Shown: one piece after another, positions 18,274 through 28,383 of the stretch
How positions within the stretch are numbered: position 1 is the stretch's first letter
Layout: each line of letters opens with the position of its first letter
Origin: an uncultured Saccharospirillaceae bacterium
Lineage (GTDB): Bacteria; Pseudomonadota; Gammaproteobacteria; Pseudomonadales; Oceanobacteraceae
DNA length: 64,000 nt
Reading direction: 5' to 3'
Assembly: GCA_947503895.1 (NCBI GenBank)
Contig: CANNFT010000014.1
Location: 62,001 to 126,000 of the forward strand
The notes under the pieces: generated by a model
Database searches by the model: none
The model's input: the letters and a program-made list of their open reading frames with translations, nothing else
Told to the model about the DNA's origin: nothing
Program-made: the position numbers and the translations under genes

Positions 18274-21200
18274 TCATTCCAAGACGTTTAATAATGAAAC
18301 AATATCTGTGGCTGTTTGTTGAGCCAGTTTTGCCAATTCGGCCAATGTTTCAGTTTGAATTTCAATATTTTCAATGAGTCCAGTTTCTATTATTTGTACG
18401 GTGTCCGCTAGTAAATCTGCACCGCTACTTCGTGCGACGCCTTTAATCGTATGTACAATTCTGATGCTTTCGTCTTTATCTGGATGACTGACGAGTGTTT
18501 CGATCTTTTCGAGCGCTGGGATGTGTTCATCTTTGAGCGCGGTCAGCATCGCGCAGAAAAGGGATGTTTCGCCCATTAAGCGCTCTAATGCGGCTTCGGC
18601 GTTCAATGTAGGAGTGGACGGTAGTGTGACTTCTATCGGCTTGGTCAACTCGTCAAAATTAGGTTCAGCAAGTGTTTGTAAATACCCCTGACCACTATGT
18701 GCTAGCCACTTGTTGAGTTTATTTTTAAGTTGATCAACTTCAAAAGGTTTTGGTAGGTGACCTTGCATACCAATATTTGTATAACGATCGATATCATCAC
18801 TCATTGCATTGGCTGTCATTGCAATAATTGGCAATTTATCGTACGCGTCGTTTTCACGCATTTGTAGGGTTGCCTTGTAGCCATCTAAAACAGGCATGTG
18901 TATGTCCATCAGTACTAGCCCATAGTAGTCAGGCGGGTGACTCAGTACTTGTTTGACCGCCATTTCGCCGTTTTTTGCGATATCGACTTGCCCAACCATT
19001 TTATGTAAGAAATGTGTGGCAACATCGAGATTGGTATCGTTATCTTCTACTAGTAAGATTCTTCGTTTTAACATCTCTTCGTCTGATAGCAATGTCGCTT
19101 TATCCAAAGAAATGCCTAAAGATTCAGATTGTTCGACGATAAGTGTCAATAGTCGTCCGTGATCCAGAGGCTTATTTAGATAGCCGTCAAAGCCAGCTTC
19201 AAGCGCTTTTTGGTGGAGGTTCTCATTATGATGGCCAGTGATTAACACCATTCTTGGGACGACCTCTAAATTTTCCATTTCTAGTAGTTGTTGGCGAAGA
19301 ATAAAACCATCATGCTCTGGCATATTAAAGTCAATTAATAGGATGAGATAATGGTTTGGATGAGCTTGAATTAACGTCAGGGCATCGCTGGGAGACTCTG
19401 CGTATTCGAGATTGACCGCTAGACCCGAAACAAGATGTTGAGCGACTTTATAGGTATACGGGTCATCGTCAATAAATAAAATATTAATATCGTTACCGCA
19501 ACGGTGGTCTAAATCTTCTTTTTGAGCACGGTAGGGAATAAGTGGCAGCTTGAAACGAAATTCACTTCCTTTTCCTAACTCACTCGCAAACGATATTTCA
19601 CCTCCCATAAGGTGAACCAAATTTTTAGAAATCGCTAACCCTAAACCCGTACCGCCAAAGCGGCGAGAGATGGTGGTATCCTCTTGGGTAAATGATTCAA
19701 ATAGGTGTGATTTTAGTTCTTCAGCGATGCCTTTCCCCGTGTCTTTTACACTAAAACAAAGTGATTTATCTCCGGAAACATTTTCAATTGCAGTAATGCT
19801 GACGTAGACACCACCTTTTTCAGTGAACTTAATGGCATTACTGATTAAATTAGTCAGAACTTGGTTTAGTCTGAGTGGATCACCAATAATAGCGTGTGGG
19901 AAATCTTCTGAAATAGCGAACTCTAAGCTCAGGCCCTTTTCACTTGTCACAAAACTGAACATGTCATCCATTTGCTGGACAAGTTGGTTGACGTTCATTG
20001 GTACTTTCTCTACATCGAGCTTGCCGGCTTCAATTTTAGAAAAATCAAGTATATCGTTGATGATACCCATAAGTGAACGAGCAGATGCCAAAGATTTCTT
20101 AATGAAATCATGCACTTGATCATCCGGTTTCAGCTCTGATAAGGCTAATGTATTGAGGCCAATAATCGCATTCATGGGCGTTCTAATTTCATGGCTCATA
20201 TTAGCCAGAAACTCGCCCTTTGCTTGGTTAGCCTTTAGAGCTGATTTTTCAGCTTTGATGAGCTCTTTTTCTACGATTTTACGGCGTTTAATTTCGTGAA
20301 TAAGTTTGCGGTTCCAGAGCACAAAGAAAGCAATGACAATGGCCAATGCCGCGACAATTTTCCAAATGAGTGTGTAGTCAATACCGCTTTCGACTTTTAC
20401 GGCTACCCATTTATTATAAAGTCGATTTCGTTCTTCATCTGTAATTGCATTCAGTGCTTTTTGAATAACGCTCTGTAGTATGGGTTCATCATTGCGTGTG
20501 GCGACAGACAGGCTAAATCGATCATCCAATTTTCCTGCAATTTTTATTTCAATGATGTCTTCATTTTGGATGTGGTAAGTGATGGCTGCAGTGGCATCTA
20601 TAAATCCATAAATTGACCCTTGTTGGAGCGCTCGAATTCCTTCTGCGATTGAATTAAATTCTTTTAATTTTATCGTGGGGTATCTATTTCTGAGGGTGTT
20701 GGCGATGCTGTATCCCTTTACGGTGCCAAACGGTTTATCAAGAAACAATGAGATATCATCAATGAAGCTTTCACCGCTTCGTGTGGCAATGACAAACGGA
20801 AAGTTGACATAAGGTAAGGTAAAATCAAGAAAGGCTGTGCGTGCTTCCGTCTCTGTTACCATGGGTAATAGGTCACACTCTCGATTTTTTACTGCTAATA
20901 TAGACGCCTCCCAATTTTGTGTCGGATAAACCTCAAAGTTTCCGCCCGTCAATTCTCCGATCAACGCCATATAATCTGCCGACATACCTTCATGCTGGCC
21001 GTTTTCATTTAATTGCTCATAAGGCATCCATTTAGGGTCAATACAAAGCTTGATTGTGTTTTTGTTTATTAAGTACTGTTTTTCTTTTATGGTGAGGGGA
21101 ATCACTCTATCGCCATACGTGACATTAAACCATTTATCGCTGAGGCGATTTTTTTCTTCTATAGAAATATTGAGCAATCCTTTTTGCATAATGGAATGCA

Positions 21201-24200
21201 GTTCTGGCCAATCGCTGCGAACGGCTATGTGAAAGTTTGAATCTTCGAGGCCAAATATACTCGCGTCAGCATTGATTTTTAGGTTTACCAGTATTTGGTC
21301 TTTAATCAACCAGCTGACAGTACTTAATGAATCAACCAATGCGTCAGCCTGCCCAAATGAAACGTTTCTTAGGCCGTCTTGGACGGATTGAACCTCTAAT
21401 ATAGATATATCATTCCCAAATTCAGCCTGCAGCATCTCTGACCAATCGGTATCTGCTAATACCGCGATGGTTTTGCCTTTAAACTGACTCACACTTTTAA
21501 TAGGCGGGACATCGGTTTGAGTGACGATGACTGTGGGTATGGAAATGTAACTCGACGTGAAACTTAAAAATGCTTTGCGCTCATCGGTAACACTGAGGCT
21601 ATGCAGTACGTCTAATTCTCTATTCCGGCCCATGTCCAGTATCTCACTCCAAGAATATCCATTTTCAAATTGGAGTGTCAGCTCAGGAATTTTCGAAGAG
21701 ATGAGATTCAGCATGTCAACGGAATATCCGGTTGGTGTACCTTCTATGCTGAAATCCATAGGTGGCCAGTTGTCGTCATTACTGACCCTCACGACCGGAT
21801 GCGATTTTAAAAAGTCTTTTTCAATGTTGGTGAGTTTGAGTGCTTTTGTGTTCGGACGTTTACCAATCCACTTTAGGTTTAAACTATCAACTTCATCCGG
21901 CGTGATGGTGGCCAGTGCTTTTTCTAATATAGTGTGCAGCATTCTATTGTCTTTCTTTACCATCATATGTAATGCATTGCTATTTTCTCCGTCAAATTCT
22001 TTGAACCAACCGGTAACTTTTAGATCGTGTAGAAAGTTCTTTTTGATATAGTAATTGGCTACGGATTCAATATCTGAGAAGGCATCGGCTTGTCCGTTCC
22101 TTACAGCTTGGTAGGCTGCATCCGTATCATTCACAATCAGTAGATTAATATTTGGGTATTCCTTTCTAATAAAACTTTCAAATGCCCAGCCTTTCGGTAA
22201 AGCGACGGTACGATTTTTAAGTTGGTTGATTGATTCAATATCCTCGAACGCGCTTCGTACGACAAAAGCCGCTTTATCGTCAAAATAGGGGCGTGTGAAT
22301 AATGAGGTTTCCGCACGTTCCTCAGACTTAAATACCGTATGTACTACATCTATTTCACCGGCATTATATTTATCAATGAGTTGTTTCCAGGTGAAGCCGT
22401 TTAGAAACTTGGCCTTTAGTCCCGTTCGGTTCATTAATTTTCGGATGAGATCAATGCTATAGCCTTGCGGCTGCCCTTGAATAGCAAAGTCAAAAGGAGG
22501 GTAATCATTCTCATTGCTAAATACGATTGGTGATGAATACTTGATGAAATCCAGTTCCTGGTCAGTGAATGTCAGTAATGTTGTATCAATGTTTCTAGGG
22601 TTACTCAAAAACCATTTGGCTTTTAGTTCTTTAAGATAATTCGAAGGGAGATAATTAAGAGCTTTGTTTAAAATACTGTTTAATAGCGGGAAATCTTTGC
22701 GAGTGGATATAACGATGTTCGTCGACTCCCCAAGAGGTGTCTTTAATGGTATGACTTCAACATCTCGTTTAAGGGCACTGTAAACAATGGACTCTTCTTC
22801 TATTGCATAGTCAGCTTTACCTGATGCTAGGGCATCAATTATTTCATGTATATTTTTGGCGTACAGTATCCGGTGGCCCTCTATCTCACGAATGATACTG
22901 TCATTCATTAAGTTTCCTTTCTGCATAACAGCCGTCTTATTTGCTAGGTCCGCGACGTCTTTTATATCGTGAGGATTGCCTTTTGGAACAACGATTAAGC
23001 GAGATATTTTTGCAAAGGGCTGTGAAAAATTAAAGTTCGAGCTGCGATCAGGATGAGGAAAAGAGGTTGCAAGTCCATCAATCTTCCGCTCGCTCGCTTT
23101 TGACAGTATTTCGTTCCAATTGCCAAGCGTGATGTCGAACCGTATGCCGGTTAAATCGGTGAGTTTTTTATACAGTTCGCCGACCAAGCCTCCTAATTCT
23201 CCGCCGGGTGTTTGAATAACCCAAGGCTCCCAGCTAGCGTCGGTGCCCAATGTTACGGTAGAGTTCTGCCTTATAAATTGCTTTTCTTGCTCGGTTAATA
23301 AATGCGCGATTGGCACATCGAGATTAAACGGTTTTTGTGCCATGACAAATTGGGATGGGTCTACAAACTGCTGAGCGATATCCATTTCGATCAATAAATT
23401 TTCAAATCGTTTGAGTCGATTTAAGTCGATCGAACCTATTGGGTAGATGCTGGGCATCATCATCTTGCGAACTTCAGTGGCCTCAAATTGCAATGATTTT
23501 TTTGATTTATTTTGCGTATTGTAGCGCTTGGTGATGAGATTAATGATTTCATCTGGGTTTTCTAGTGCGTACTCCCAACCTTTGGTGGAGGCATCTCGAA
23601 ACTTCCTGACTTTCTCAGGAGAGGCTTTAGCGAGTTTTTTGGATGTGAATAGAATGACGTCATCCAACTCTAGGCCATAGTTGTTCGGGTCTATGATATT
23701 GTATGGAATATTTTTATCTTGCAGAATAAAAACTTCATTGGTTAAAAAAGCCATAAATGCATCCACTTTTCCATCAACAAAGTCTTGGATGTTATAGCTA
23801 TGTTCAATACGATTTAATTGATTAGGTTGGATATTAAAGCTACGAAACATTTGTAAGAAATTAGCCGATTGCATTTGATCAGGTGTTGCCATGATGCGTT
23901 TCCCAATTAAATCTTGTGGGAAACGTATATTAGGTGATGTAACAAGCACCAAAGGCGAACGTTTGAAATAGCTGGCGAGTAGCACGACCGGTTTGCCTTC
24001 CATACGTGATCGAACCAAATCTGTATAGAAAATTCCGAAATCGGCTTTTTGGTCTAGCACTCTGTCTGTAATATTGCTGTCTTCGCTTAGTTCTTGTATA
24101 TCGACATCAAATCCTGCTTCTTTATAGAACCCTTTTGCTTGAGCGGCATAAAACCCTGCAAATTCAAACTGATGTTTCCATTGTAATTGCAGTGTGACGG

Positions 24201-24372
24201 GTTCCAATTCTTGAGCCTGAACGGTGTTCCAAGCGAGCACAAATGGAATCAGTAACCCCGACAGCCACATAGCAAAAGCGGTCACCATTCTGCGTGCGCA
24301 CTTCGATGCTAAACGACTGTTTTTCAAATTGCTTGGCCGTAGATCGCGCAATATTTTAACCGCCGTGTTCAC
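18274..24372 (-). CDS. Giant hybrid sensor histidine kinase with five tandem periplasmic binding domains
   Basis: 2032 residues. After an N-terminal signal/anchor (residues about 29-54, ending AQAQ) comes an NMT1/ThiY-type domain (about 55-345; LQWKHQFEFAGFYAAQAKGFYKEAG). Four SBP_bac_3-type domains follow, beginning near 370 (VTLGTDASWEPW), 612 (IVFSNENDYPPFDF), 857 (VVRVSNDDNWPPMDF) and 1103 (IKLCIDPKWMPYEQL). A membrane helix spans 1333-1353. The cytoplasmic part has HisKA with His1394 in MSHEIRTPMN, a HATPase domain, receiver 1 with Asp1681, receiver 2 with Asp1823, and a C-terminal HPt with His1974 in HTIKGVARSSG. All phosphorelay residues are present. The start is a GTG at 24372; an ATG at 24288 would begin directly at the signal sequence. 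The ligands are unknown. It is probably co-transcribed with the receiver-kinase gene downstream. Confidence 0.93.
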   Translation of the reverse strand: MNTAVKILRDLRPSNLKNSRLASKCARRMVTAFAMWLSGLLIPFVLAWNTVQAQELEPVTLQLQWKHQFEFAGFYAAQAKGFYKEAGFDVDIQELSEDSNITDRVLDQKADFGIFYTDLVRSRMEGKPVVLLASYFKRSPLVLVTSPNIRFPQDLIGKRIMATPDQMQSANFLQMFRSFNIQPNQLNRIEHSYNIQDFVDGKVDAFMAFLTNEVFILQDKNIPYNIIDPNNYGLELDDVILFTSKKLAKASPEKVRKFRDASTKGWEYALENPDEIINLITKRYNTQNKSKKSLQFEATEVRKMMMPSIYPIGSIDLNRLKRFENLLIEMDIAQQFVDPSQFVMAQKPFNLDVPIAHLLTEQEKQFIRQNSTVTLGTDASWEPWVIQTPGGELGGLVGELYKKLTDLTGIRFDITLGNWNEILSKASERKIDGLATSFPHPDRSSNFNFSQPFAKISRLIVVPKGNPHDIKDVADLANKTAVMQKGNLMNDSIIREIEGHRILYAKNIHEIIDALASGKADYAIEEESIVYSALKRDVEVIPLKTPLGESTNIVISTRKDFPLLNSILNKALNYLPSNYLKELKAKWFLSNPRNIDTTLLTFTDQELDFIKYSSPIVFSNENDYPPFDFAIQGQPQGYSIDLIRKLMNRTGLKAKFLNGFTWKQLIDKYNAGEIDVVHTVFKSEERAETSLFTRPYFDDKAAFVVRSAFEDIESINQLKNRTVALPKGWAFESFIRKEYPNINLLIVNDTDAAYQAVRNGQADAFSDIESVANYYIKKNFLHDLKVTGWFKEFDGENSNALHMMVKKDNRMLHTILEKALATITPDEVDSLNLKWIGKRPNTKALKLTNIEKDFLKSHPVVRVSNDDNWPPMDFSIEGTPTGYSVDMLNLISSKIPELTLQFENGYSWSEILDMGRNRELDVLHSLSVTDERKAFLSFTSSYISIPTVIVTQTDVPPIKSVSQFKGKTIAVLADTDWSEMLQAEFGNDISILEVQSVQDGLRNVSFGQADALVDSLSTVSWLIKDQILVNLKINADASIFGLEDSNFHIAVRSDWPELHSIMQKGLLNISIEEKNRLSDKWFNVTYGDRVIPLTIKEKQYLINKNTIKLCIDPKWMPYEQLNENGQHEGMSADYMALIGELTGGNFEVYPTQNWEASILAVKNRECDLLPMVTETEARTAFLDFTLPYVNFPFVIATRSGESFIDDISLFLDKPFGTVKGYSIANTLRNRYPTIKLKEFNSIAEGIRALQQGSIYGFIDATAAITYHIQNEDIIEIKIAGKLDDRFSLSVATRNDEPILQSVIQKALNAITDEERNRLYNKWVAVKVESGIDYTLIWKIVAALAIVIAFFVLWNRKLIHEIKRRKIVEKELIKAEKSALKANQAKGEFLANMSHEIRTPMNAIIGLNTLALSELKPDDQVHDFIKKSLASARSLMGIINDILDFSKIEAGKLDVEKVPMNVNQLVQQMDDMFSFVTSEKGLSLEFAISEDFPHAIIGDPLRLNQVLTNLISNAIKFTEKGGVYVSITAIENVSGDKSLCFSVKDTGKGIAEELKSHLFESFTQEDTTISRRFGGTGLGLAISKNLVHLMGGEISFASELGKGSEFRFKLPLIPYRAQKEDLDHRCGNDINILFIDDDPYTYKVAQHLVSGLAVNLEYAESPSDALTLIQAHPNHYLILLIDFNMPEHDGFILRQQLLEMENLEVVPRMVLITGHHNENLHQKALEAGFDGYLNKPLDHGRLLTLIVEQSESLGISLDKATLLSDEEMLKRRILLVEDNDTNLDVATHFLHKMVGQVDIAKNGEMAVKQVLSHPPDYYGLVLMDIHMPVLDGYKATLQMRENDAYDKLPIIAMTANAMSDDIDRYTNIGMQGHLPKPFEVDQLKNKLNKWLAHSGQGYLQTLAEPNFDELTKPIEVTLPSTPTLNAEAALERLMGETSLFCAMLTALKDEHIPALEKIETLVSHPDKDESIRIVHTIKGVARSSGADLLADTVQIIETGLIENIEIQTETLAELAKLAQQTATDIVSLLNVLE

Positions 24373-24802
24373 AAGCTTTGCCCGCAGTTGGAAATGTGTT
24401 TGGAACAGACCAAGCTTTGAAGATGGTGTTATTGAAGTAGATCAGCATGCAATTCTCTGGGTTGATTGGAAACCACAAAAAAACGGTGACGATTGGGAAC
24501 AGATGACGTTATGTTCCAACTGCGCAACCCAGTTTTCTCGACATTTTTAATAACCAAGTATTGGCCATTCTATAACAATTGGCTATATCGTCCATATGGT
24601 ATGCCGTTCTTATAAAGATAGTCGATCGCTTAAGTTCTATTACTCTGACTGCGGTGGCTTGATGAAAGGGGAGGGTGGAGGCGCTGTCACACAGATGGCA
24701 CGACCGCCTGCGCGACTCATTCGATGGGTGTCTGCGGAAATCCTATAGAGTCCGTGATCAGTGGGGACCCTATAGTGTGGTCTTTAGAATACCGTCGACT
24801 GT
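24373..24802. other. Noncoding stretch upstream of the giant kinase
   Basis: 430 bases between the stop of the nitronate monooxygenase-like gene and the start of the giant kinase, both on the minus strand. It should hold the kinase promoter and its 5' leader. A plus-strand open frame that enters from inside the kinase gene looks like a shadow. Apart from the imperfect inverted repeat listed separately nothing was recognised. Confidence 0.5.
24743..24775. repeat. Imperfect inverted repeat, possible terminator or operator
   Basis: CTATAGAGTCC (24743-24753) pairs with GGACCCTATAG (24765-24775) with one mismatch and an eleven-base loop. It lies about 30 bases past the stop of the nitronate monooxygenase-like gene on the minus strand. 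There is no T-run in either direction, so its role is open. Confidence 0.3.
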
Positions 24803-25756
24803 TTACGTACAAAACCCCGGTTTTTCCAAAGCTTCGCGGTATTCGCTTTTAAGCTGCTGCACCAGTTGGTGCATCGGCAGGACTTCGTGAATGCCAGCGA
24901 CACCATGGCCTGCACTCCAAATGTCTCGCCAAGCGTTGCTACCCGCTAAATCCAGGTCAACGCCAGATTTATCGCGAACGGCTTTTATATCGACGCCTGC
25001 GCGCTCAATGGATGCCGTCAGGTAGTTGGCGTTGACGCCGGTAAAGTAGTCGGAAAAGACGATGTCTTTAATTTCAGCATCCAGTAGCATTTGTTTGTAA
25101 TCATCCGGAACCTGAGCTTCTTCTGTGGCGATGAACCGTGTTCCCATATACGCCATATCAGCGCCTAAAACTTCAGCTGCCCGAATACCATGGCCATCGT
25201 TTATCGCGCCGGCTAAAGCCAGCGGACCATCCCAAAACTCGCGAATTTGACGAATCAGAGCAAATGGATTGGTCGTGCCGCCATGGCCACCTGCCCCCGC
25301 CGTTACGATAATGATTCCGTCGACCCCTGCTGCAATGGCTTTGCGAGCATGTTCAGCGTATATCACGTCATGAAACACAACGCCGCCCCATTCATGGACG
25401 TCCTTTACGACGTCTGCTGGGTTACCTTGGCTGGTAATCACAAACGGGACTTTGTGTTTTCGTACGAGGGCACGATCTTCCTCTAGTCGTGAATTGGAGG
25501 GGTGCACAACCTGATTCACTCCAAACGGAGCGACCGGTAATTCAGGGTTCTCAGCAGCAAATTGGCTGAGGATTTCAGTAATTTCGGTCAGCCACGCATC
25601 TAATTGTGCTGAAGGCCTTGTATTAAGGGCGGGAAAGGTTCCAATGACACCGTTTTTACAGGCGCTGATCACCAGCTGAGGGCTGGATACCAAAAACATG
25701 GGGGCACAAATAGCAGGTATGCTTAACTTGCCTTTAAACAGCTCAGGAATGGCCAT
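24803..25756 (-). CDS. Nitronate monooxygenase-family FMN enzyme
   Basis: TIM-barrel FMN protein of 317 residues in the NMO / 2-nitropropane dioxygenase family. Visible signs are the N-terminal IPAICAPMFLVSSPQLVISACKNG, GIIIVTAGAGGHGG (phosphate-binding region with the family AGGHGG), LAGAINDGHGIRAAEVLGADMAYMGTRF and the His in VVFHDV. The family contains true nitronate oxidases and also enoyl reductases and quinone reductases, so the substrate is not certain. It lies 40 bases downstream of the acyl-CoA dehydrogenase gene on the same strand and probably forms an operon with it. Confidence 0.85.
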   Translation of the reverse strand: MAIPELFKGKLSIPAICAPMFLVSSPQLVISACKNGVIGTFPALNTRPSAQLDAWLTEITEILSQFAAENPELPVAPFGVNQVVHPSNSRLEEDRALVRKHKVPFVITSQGNPADVVKDVHEWGGVVFHDVIYAEHARKAIAAGVDGIIIVTAGAGGHGGTTNPFALIRQIREFWDGPLALAGAINDGHGIRAAEVLGADMAYMGTRFIATEEAQVPDDYKQMLLDAEIKDIVFSDYFTGVNANYLTASIERAGVDIKAVRDKSGVDLDLAGSNAWRDIWSAGHGVAGIHEVLPMHQLVQQLKSEYREALEKPGFCT

Positions 25757-25796
25757 GAGCGCTCCTTTTAATGATAAGACGTTTTAAAAATATTGA

Positions 25797-26969
25797 TTAG
25801 GACTTTGAGGCGCTCGATCTGCGCTCAGGTAATGTGCCCATGTACTTTGCGATGATGCCAAGCATCATTTCGTCACTTCCACCAGCGATGGAAAGGATGC
25901 GGGTATCTCGATAAGCGCGTGAGGCTGGGTTATCCCATGTGAACCCCATTCCACCCCAATACTGCAAACAGCTGTCAGAAACTTCGCGCCATAACCTACC
26001 AAGTTTCAATTTTGCCATCGAGGCTAAGCGGGTGGCGTCCAGCCCATCTACATGCTGCTGACAGGCTGACCAAACCAATGCACGTAAGGCTTCAATTTCC
26101 GTTTGTAACTCAGCGAGTTTGAAATGCACAACTTGATTGTTGATCACGGGTTGTCCAAATGTTTTGCGCTCGCGGCAATATTCAATGGTGTCCTCGATCA
26201 CGCGCTCCATGCCTTTGAGCCCGGTCGCTGCCGCATAGAGTCGCTCTTCTTGAAACTGCATCATTTGCATGGCGAAGCCTTTGTTCTCTTCCCCGATTCG
26301 ATAGCGTTTGGGTACTCTCACATCATCAAAGAAAATCTGCCCAGTGTCGCTCGCTCGCATGCCGATTTTATCAATTGGGTCGCTGAATGAGATACCCGGG
26401 CTATTCAGCGGCACAATGATCATGGATTTATTACTGTGTACAGGGCCATCACTGGTATTGGCGAGCAGACAAATCCAATCCCCTTGCAAGGCATTGGTGA
26501 TCCACATTTTGCTGCCATTGATTACGTAATCATCGCCATCGCTGCGGGCTTGGGTTTTCAGTCCTGCAACATCTGACCCTGCAGCGGCTTCACTGACACC
26601 AATGCATGCGACCATATCTCCAGCAATCGCGGGCGTGAGAAAGTCTTTTTTGAGCTCATCACTGCCAAAACGTGCTAGCGCGGGGGTGGCCATATCTGTC
26701 TGTACGCCAATCGCCATTGGAAGAGAGCCTCCGTATGACCGCCCGATTTCTTCGGCGAAAACCAAGTTGTAACTGTAATCTAGGCCCATCCCACCGAATT
26801 CACTGGGTTTTTGAATGCCCAATAGGCCCAGGTCCCCCATCTTTTTGAATATGTCATGCAAAGGTGCACGACCGGCTTGCTCCCATTCCAGTACAAAGGG
26901 GTCAATTTCGCGAGATACGAAGTCTCGTACGGTTTTGCGAAGTGCTTCGTGTTCAGGTGTGAAGTGCAT
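25797..26969 (-). CDS. Acyl-CoA dehydrogenase, AtuD-like
   Basis: FAD-dependent acyl-CoA dehydrogenase of 390 residues. Marks are CIGVSEAAAGSDVAGLKT, NGSKMWITNALQGDWICLLANTSDGP, the second signature QYWGGMGFTWDNPASRAYRDTR and the GGSDEMM active-site region. The N-terminus and the LLANTSDGP block resemble citronellyl-CoA dehydrogenase AtuD of the acyclic terpene pathway. No other atu genes (the carboxylase or hydratase genes) are in the window, so a branched or other medium-chain acyl-CoA is equally possible. It is first in a two-gene unit with the nitronate monooxygenase-like gene and divergent from a GlxA-type regulator that probably controls it. Confidence 0.85.
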   Translation of the reverse strand: MHFTPEHEALRKTVRDFVSREIDPFVLEWEQAGRAPLHDIFKKMGDLGLLGIQKPSEFGGMGLDYSYNLVFAEEIGRSYGGSLPMAIGVQTDMATPALARFGSDELKKDFLTPAIAGDMVACIGVSEAAAGSDVAGLKTQARSDGDDYVINGSKMWITNALQGDWICLLANTSDGPVHSNKSMIIVPLNSPGISFSDPIDKIGMRASDTGQIFFDDVRVPKRYRIGEENKGFAMQMMQFQEERLYAAATGLKGMERVIEDTIEYCRERKTFGQPVINNQVVHFKLAELQTEIEALRALVWSACQQHVDGLDATRLASMAKLKLGRLWREVSDSCLQYWGGMGFTWDNPASRAYRDTRILSIAGGSDEMMLGIIAKYMGTLPERRSSASKS

Positions 26970-27112
26970 CTTATTCTTCTTCTATGTGGATTGACCTGAT
27001 CATAATAAGGTCGGTTTACTGGTAACCACCCAGTCTATTGGGTTAAAAAAATGGTCGTATGGGCCTAATTCGGTTGTATTGACCATAACGTTAGCGAAAA
27101 AGAACAAAACCA

Positions 27113-28117
27113 ATGGCATTAGATCACGTCACTTTATACGCCTGCGAAAACACCTTGGGATTGAGCCTTGGCCTAACCCAAGATGTCTGGGCATTTGCAT
27201 CCCGGCTACAGCAAAAAGTTTGTGGTAAGCCCATTCAAGTCGAGCTCATTACGCGTGACGGTTCATCTATAACGTCGTTCTCTGGGTTAGAGGTGAAGGC
27301 AGACGGCGCATTATCGGATGTTGAAAAAACGGATCTTGTTATCCTGCATGCCATATGGGGAGACATAGAGCCTGCGCTACAACACCAGCAGCCGTTGTTA
27401 AACCGGTTGGCTCAGTGGCATCAGGCGGGTGTGCCCATCATGGCGGCGACGACAGCGTCTTTTTTATTAGCGGAAGCAGGATTACTAGACGGACGCATTT
27501 GCACCACTCACTGGCATAAGCACGAAGAGTTTGCGCAACGTTATCCCAATACCGATTTAAGGCGTGATCGGTATGTGACTGCGACAGGGGAGTTGTATTG
27601 CTCTGCGGGCATGAATGCCGCGATGGAAATAATTGTCCATTTGCTGCATAGGTTGTCTGGCGAGGAAGTAGGCAAGGCCGTTGAGAAGGCATTCTTGATG
27701 GACTTTAGACGTGGAGAATCTACAGACTTTATTTCTGTATCTGCCCAAACCTACCATCAGGATGCAGCTATCTTAATCGTGCAGCAATGGTTAGAAATTC
27801 ATTATGCCAGTGCGCTATCACTAGAAATCTTGGCAGAAAAAGCCAACATGAGCTTACGAACTTTTAAGCGACGATTTAAAGACGCGACAGGGGATACGCC
27901 ACTTCACTACATTCAGAATTTGCGTGTCGAGCAGGGACGAGAAATGCTAAAGCATTCCAATAGCAGTGTGAGTGAAATTGCGTGGCGTGTGGGTTACGAA
28001 GATCCGGGCCACTTTAATCGTTTGTTTAAGCGAGAATACGGAGCCTCTCCAGCGCAGTGGCGTCGTAGCTTGCAGTCGACAAAAGTGCCAGAGCCTGCCG
28101 CTGACGTTCTACTCTAG
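27113..28117 (+). CDS. GlxA-type AraC family transcriptional regulator (DJ-1/PfpI plus HTH)
   Basis: 334 residues. The N-terminal half (about 1-190) is a DJ-1/PfpI-like domain with LLAEAGLLDGRICTTHW, the segment that follows the nucleophile elbow in this group. The C-terminal half has two helix-turn-helix motifs: LEILAEKANMSLRTFKRRFKDATG, then VSEIAWRVGYEDPGHFNRLFKREYGASPAQWR, the standard AraC signature. The 143-base intergenic region shared with the divergent acyl-CoA dehydrogenase gene suggests control of that operon. The ligand is unknown. Confidence 0.9.
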   Translation: MALDHVTLYACENTLGLSLGLTQDVWAFASRLQQKVCGKPIQVELITRDGSSITSFSGLEVKADGALSDVEKTDLVILHAIWGDIEPALQHQQPLLNRLAQWHQAGVPIMAATTASFLLAEAGLLDGRICTTHWHKHEEFAQRYPNTDLRRDRYVTATGELYCSAGMNAAMEIIVHLLHRLSGEEVGKAVEKAFLMDFRRGESTDFISVSAQTYHQDAAILIVQQWLEIHYASALSLEILAEKANMSLRTFKRRFKDATGDTPLHYIQNLRVEQGREMLKHSNSSVSEIAWRVGYEDPGHFNRLFKREYGASPAQWRRSLQSTKVPEPAADVLL

Positions 28118-28383
28118 GGTTCTATAGGATGAGTGTATGTTGAATAGGTTGTTAAAGCATGGTCAGCATCGATAATACGATGATTAATCCAGTTTGATCA
28201 TGCTCATTTATCAACTTATGAGTAACGTGTCGATTTCTCGCGAATTTTACGTTCCCGCCTAACTAGCTGCCGCCTGATGTTTGATTAGGTGCGCACTTCG
28301 CCATTCTCTTTGGGTCTACTGAATGCTTTTCATATAACACCCTCGAGAAAGCGCTCTATAAAATGCTTATCTCTTTAACATGC

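Noticed and set aside
24224..24550. A 108-codon plus-strand open frame overlapping the start of the giant kinase.
   Set aside because: More than a third lies opposite the signal-peptide region of the kinase gene, and the protein has no recognisable features.
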